Shown piece after piece: positions 59,866 through 64,000 of a DNA stretch of 64,000 bases (the stretch's first letter is position 1; each line of letters begins with the position of its first letter). The notes under the pieces are model-generated. The model saw only the letters and a program-made list of their open reading frames with translations, ran no database searches and had not been told where the DNA came from. The stretch covers positions 197,638 to 261,637 of the forward strand of contig WPIO01000226.1 of the NCBI GenBank assembly GCA_009760855.2. The letters run 5' to 3'. This stretch comes from Cristatella mucedo. Taxonomy: Eukaryota > Bryozoa > Phylactolaemata > Cristatellidae. The position numbers and the translations under genes are program-made.

Positions 59866-60054
59866 TCATGGCCGTGATAGCTGCTGAGGTAAGGAGCTCA
59901 CTCTTCACGACCGAAGTCATAGGTTCGAATAACACTGCCGGCAATGCTTTATTGCCAACTGCAAGCGATAGCCATAGCAGCCAAGGCGAATTATGAGGCT
60001 ATACAAGTTAGGCTGCTAAATCAGCTAATATTTATTTATTTATTTACTTAGTTA
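59866..60054 (+). mobile_element. SINE family 2 copy
   Basis: CGGTCATGGCCGTGATAGC head, TAGGTTCGAATAACACTGCC B box, CTTTATTGCCAACTGCAAGC body, TACAAGTTAGGCTGCTAAAT tail, then (ATTT)n. Confidence 0.8.
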
Positions 60055-60290
60055 GGGCTAGGGCCGGGCGCTGGGGCTTCTGCATTGTTCCGCGCACTTA
60101 TCACTTGCTCGATGCAGAAGTGGGTGGGCTGTTCAGAGATCGACGTCTGATTCAGTCCGAGACGACTAGAACACCTGAATGCTGCAGTCCTTGGAAGATG
60201 CCTTAGGAGCGAGTCTTGTACGAATGCATTTACCAAAGGATCGCTGTCAGTACGAAAAGGCGAGCTGCTCACGACGCTATGGTAGATATT

Positions 60291-60640
60291 TTATGGCCTA
60301 GCTCTGTCCCCTTCTCCATGAGCGTCGATCGAAGACCATGGCCGCCAATCTAGAGCTAGCCGTGCTTGCAGTGGAGGCCACGCCCGCAGATAGAGAGCGA
60401 GTGCTGCCGCTGGACTGAGCAGTTCTAGCGGCTTTCTCTCACGCATTCTTTCCATCTGCGCCATCATTGATCGAGCTGGAGCTGCTATAGACTTGAGGGG
60501 CTGCACAAGCCTACGCGAGGCTGTTAGCTGCTCAGTTGAATAGACGGCTAGTACATTGACATCGTCTGCGGCTGACTGTGTGCACCGAGGAGATTGAGGC
60601 TGGGGCTTGCCACAGTAACAAACACATTTCTGACCTGCTA
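60291..60640 (-). CDS. Unrecognised GC-richer ORF
   Basis: Minus-strand frame KPQPQSPRCTQSAADDVNV ... MERMRERKPLELLSPAAALA ... ending with a stop at 60,291. GC-richer than its flanks, with a cttgcaaatagcag possible acceptor at about 60,640. No domain recognised. Could be a terminal exon of another gene or chance. Confidence 0.15.
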
Positions 60641-61484
60641 TTTGCAAGCCAAAAATCAATTTTATGCACTGAGATATCTTTTTAAGGCACATTTGCCAAT
60701 ACAAAAGGAGCGTAGGCCGTCTGCAATGGGAACGACAGTATCGTGTGTTGCCCCAAGCGGGCATTGTTTCCATGACCTTTGTGACTTGCCGGTCCAGAGC
60801 TCTTAACTTTTGAGCTATTGAGATTCCGTTTGCAGTGTATCAGCACACGGCTGTAAATGAGCCCGAATTTAAGTCAGTGCTTACGCGACCGAGCTGGTCG
60901 TGGCAAACTGCACGTTATCGTGTTCGTTTCACTTTTGATTTAATCAGAGTGCCGATCTGCACCCGTTTCGGGTCTTTAATTGGGTACCCGACACTAATAT
61001 TTACAGATCGACTGAGGAACATGTCGGCAGGAGTAAGTTATTGCTAATTCCACAAAACACAGTACACAAAGCTGTACACGCTATGCCTAAGTACTCGGCT
61101 TCGCTCCTGTAAAAGTTAAGGGCGAGCCTTCATGAAGGTCCTGTGCATGTTCAACGAAATGAACATGCACAAAAGAAATGAACAAAGCCACCTTCTTTTC
61201 GTGCTCGGCATATACCAAAGGCTCTGTCAGTCAATGGGTCAACTGCGTCAGTAACTCTACATAGCTGCAAGACTAAACGGGTGTTTACTGTCAATGTATC
61301 AGCACGGTACTCAAAGTCCAGGCAGCTTTCGGAGCTGAAACAGCTGTAGCAAACAGTCCCTAAGGGAAATTCGAAATCGTAGCCGAGTTAGGATGAGCAG
61401 AAAATAAGCAGAGAATAGGCCGAGAGAATTAGCAGCTTAAAGTTACAATGCTTGAAAAGAATTTATCGAATAACAATGCATGTT

Positions 61485-61531
61485 TGGTTGAGTTAAGGTG
61501 CTCGCCCCGACCAAGGTCTGGCTGAGATTTA
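61485..61531 (+). mobile_element. SINE family 1 head fragment
   Basis: TTAAGGTGCTCGCCCCGACC then AAGGTCTGGCTGAG, with no body or tail. Confidence 0.55.
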
Positions 61532-61713
61532 TCGAGGCAATTAGGCAATAGAGAGAAGATACAAATGTGTATGAACAAGACAAGTCAATGAACGAAAGAG
61601 TTGAGAATAGATTTCCCAGTCCCATTTCATTAACGGAGCCTTAGCTTTGTGTGTTGCAAAAGTGAAAGAATGGCACGTGCAAAGCTATTTGTCGTCCTTA
61701 GAGATCAGAGAGT

Positions 61714-61762
61714 ACAAATAAGCTACAATTGGTGAGGTATTCACCAATTGTAGCTTATTTGT
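61714..61762. repeat. Perfect 22-bp inverted repeat, 5-nt loop
   Basis: Left arm 61,714-61,735 begins ACAAATAAGCTACAATT; the right arm 61,741-61,762 is its exact reverse complement; the loop is GGTAT. Confidence 0.97.
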
Positions 61763-61819
61763 CGGAATGAGGAAGGCTTGCCCCTGGATCTTACTTAGCT
61801 CTCACTGAATTCTTAGGTC

Positions 61820-61968
61820 TTACTAAGGGTAAGGTCATCACTCATCACAACCCAGGTTGTCGGTTCGTGTCATGCAGTGGGCAATCCTTTATTACCCACT
61901 GCAAGCAGTGCGATAGTCTTTAAGCTCTTCTGTTGCTGTATGCAAGAGGCTGTTAAATCAGCTACAAA
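61820..61968 (+). mobile_element. SINE family 2 copy
   Basis: TTGTCGGTTCGTGTCATGCA, CCTTTATTACCCACTGCAAG, TTTAAGCTCTTCTGTTGCTG and AAGAGGCTGTTAAATCAGCT. Confidence 0.75.
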
Positions 61969-62875
61969 AATGATGTAGCCACCCTCGAGAGTAAAAGATT
62001 TGCACTGTAACCGCTGAATAACTGTTGGTCATTGCCGCTCCTTTAGAAAAAGAGTCATGTGACTAAATATTTGGATTTGAATATAAGTGTAGATGCCATA
62101 TCTATCTCTAGCTCTAGTCGAGATTATTGGCTTTTCGGATGCACTATCAAACATAGTACATAGTAGGCCAGCAGAGAGTAAGAAAGGGAGCTAGTGCAAT
62201 GGCACTCTACATGCTATGATTAGCCGATTTTCATGGACAATTAATTGAATCAAGCGGAAGAGATTCGTTGTCTGAAGAATCAATACATATGTCTTGTTAT
62301 TTTATTAAGATTTTTAGCCGGCCGATGCAGAGGTAATTAGCCCCTAAGTATGGAAAGGCATCGATCATAGAAACTAGCTGCAGGGGTGGCTCAGTGAACA
62401 AAAGTGGCACTCATTTAGGAGACGTAGAATACTAATATATCATGTCACTGATATATCACGAGATGGTCGCACTACATTGCCTCAAATTTAACAGGGCTAG
62501 GCGTATTAGTTTATCCGTACGTGATATTTAGGAGGAATTTGGTTTATCATAATTAAGTTTAAAGAAATTGGGCCATCACCTCAGCTTTTCGCTGGCTGCA
62601 ATTGGGTCAATCCGGCTTACTAATGTCTTTAAAATAATTTGAAGCTCAAGGCCAAAATTCTAGTAAGAGTGGACACTATAAATAAAAGTTCAATTAAAAG
62701 ATCAAGACCTCAAAGCGCTCCACGCGGTTAATTTTCTTACTTAATATTTTATTGTGTGCATGAAATAATGTTGATCCCGTGAAGTCTCGCAGACAGACGA
62801 AAAGACCGACGAGCAGACTGACAGACCGTGTGAACGACTTTCTGGTCTTTCGCCCTTCAATCGTGTCGTACTCCA

Positions 62876-63037
62876 TTAGGCAAGTTCCCTCTGAGCTGTG
62901 GTTATCACCTTCCTACCCACACTGCTACCTGCATCGGTATTCAGAATGCTTTTGAATTTCTTGAGTAACTGAGGATTCACCGTACGCGATTTTGTAGATT
63001 GCGAGCCACCGGAAGGGATTGCCGAGGCATGATCGGT
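62876..63037 (-). CDS. Possible terminal exon of an unknown gene
   Basis: Exactly 54 codons from a good acceptor (ctctttttaaaactgtag) to TAA: TDHASAIPSGGSQSTKSRTV ... LLKKFKSILNTD. Hydrophilic with balanced composition. A donor AAA|gtaata at about 63,250 in an upstream minus-strand frame (LSAFHDSLLMQQLK) is in phase 0. However, that upstream region merges into LINE-like sequence, so the whole may be chance. Confidence 0.22.
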   Translation of the reverse strand, partial: TDHASAIPSGGSQSTKSRTVNPQLLKKFKSILNTDAGSSVGRKVITTAQRELA

Positions 63038-63449
63038 CTACAGTTTTAAAAAGAGTGATGGCTCAAGGTTCAAATTGGACTTCATGGAAAAACTTCAGAT
63101 CAAGTGCAGAAATCTCTAGCGTCTGCAGCGAGAAAAAAGTCTTGCAGGAGCGAGTTTATCTCGGAGGACGACGTGACGACGTGAGAGGCCTTGGCTGTTT
63201 CTGTCCTATGAGTTGCATGGCTGAGTAGCTGCGACTTCAAGCATATGTATTACTTTGAGCTGTTGCATTAACAGAGAATCGTGAAAAGCAGAGAGCCTTG
63301 TATGAACGAAACCTTTCAGATCCTCGCAAATTCGCTTGACGCGACGAAATGTTGTAGACTCTAAAATCCCACAGATGTAAGCTGTAAGTTCATAGCCGGT
63401 TGGACCTGCGATTAGTAAGCGATTAGAATGCGAAGCGGGATGCCGCACA

Positions 63450-63612
63450 TGCGTGGACGAAACTGGCAGAGAATTTCCGCATCTTAGAGGCCCCCGTATT
63501 GTTTTTTATGGCAAGCAATTGGAAGTAGGCAGGTTTGAAAGTGCTGCTGATGTGGTCATGCTTGGACAGCTGATTTCCGAACAGTGCATCCATGCTCCGT
63601 GCTTAGGCTTCG
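63450..63612 (-). mobile_element. LINE family A, highly decayed fragment
   Basis: Minus strand reads HDHISSTFKPAYFQLLAIKN, a remnant of the DDHISSTVKSAYFQLNNIAK segment. Confidence 0.5.
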
Positions 63613-63619
63613 GATGGTA

Positions 63620-64000
63620 AGCTGGCCGAGCTTATTCTAAAGTTGAGGTCTCCAGTTTTTGAACACTACTAGGTTTTCTCAAGCTATCAAAATTGTTGTA
63701 TCGTTACTAAGTTTTTATTTTAGTTTGGAAAATCGCTTAGACATTCAGTGGCATTCTTTGAGTTTTCAGTTTTCTGTCAGGCAGCTTGTGTCAGGCGAAC
63801 ACTATTAAATACGAATTTTGATTTCAAAAAGAAATTTACAAGCTTAGTAAGGGATATGTGGACATAAAAACCCTTGCAGGAAATTCATCAAGACTTTAAA
63901 TACAGACATTTTCGAGACTCGTACCTGCTATGTACCTTGTCGTTTTGAACGCAAGTAAAAAATAATACGAGCTGATGAAACAGTCTCTTTTGCAGAGCGA
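63620..64000. other. No gene recognised
   Basis: AT-rich end of the window without a supported feature. Confidence 0.45.

Noticed and set aside
49292-64000. Myosin motor domain fused upstream, as in some molluscan chitin synthases
   Set aside because: No P-loop GESGAGKT-like or other myosin motif seen on the minus strand upstream of exon A.

Overview
The window is genomic DNA from an invertebrate animal. It has long introns with GT-AG junctions, many decayed CR1/L2-type LINEs, two tRNA-headed SINE families, a Ty3/Gypsy relic and long dinucleotide arrays. The species cannot be told from the sequence; sponges, cnidarians and lophotrochozoans all carry chitin synthases of this kind.

The one gene I can reconstruct with confidence lies on the minus strand and fills about 14.0-49.3 kb. 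It is an animal-type chitin synthase. Twenty-one coding exons join in phase into 1,800 codons ending at a TAG at 14,000. The exon or exons holding the start codon lie 5' of 49,291 and were not identified. The protein has a low-complexity N-terminus, about nine N-terminal membrane helices, and the cytosolic GT2 domain with CATMWHE, DGDVDF, EDRW and QRRRW motifs. A five-helix pore cluster follows, ending in WGTREV, then two more helices and a long basic/serine-rich tail ending LTQL. A probable 3' UTR and AATAAA signal extend to about 13.02 kb.

Region by region: 0-13 kb is a graveyard of transposons, with a nearly full-length LINE at 5.56-8.6 kb, a Gypsy pol relic at 9.5-11.2 kb and an inverted LINE pair at 12.04-12.4 kb. 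From 13 to 49 kb is the chitin synthase gene, whose introns hold LINE and SINE insertions and most of the long microsatellites; the 5' part (about 41-49 kb) is strikingly GC-rich. From 49.7 to 64 kb are more LINE and SINE copies, including the best preserved LINE ORF (49.9-50.8 kb), and a few weak unassigned ORFs.

The most interesting non-gene structure is the mobile-element ecology. SINE family 1 ends in nearly the same 3' hairpin as LINE family A, the pattern expected if the SINE uses the LINE's reverse transcriptase. Copies of both sit within a few bases of chitin synthase splice sites. A second SINE family has an ATTT-rich tail. A short element followed by a CA array occurs twice, and one copy contains an uninterrupted (TA)80 array.
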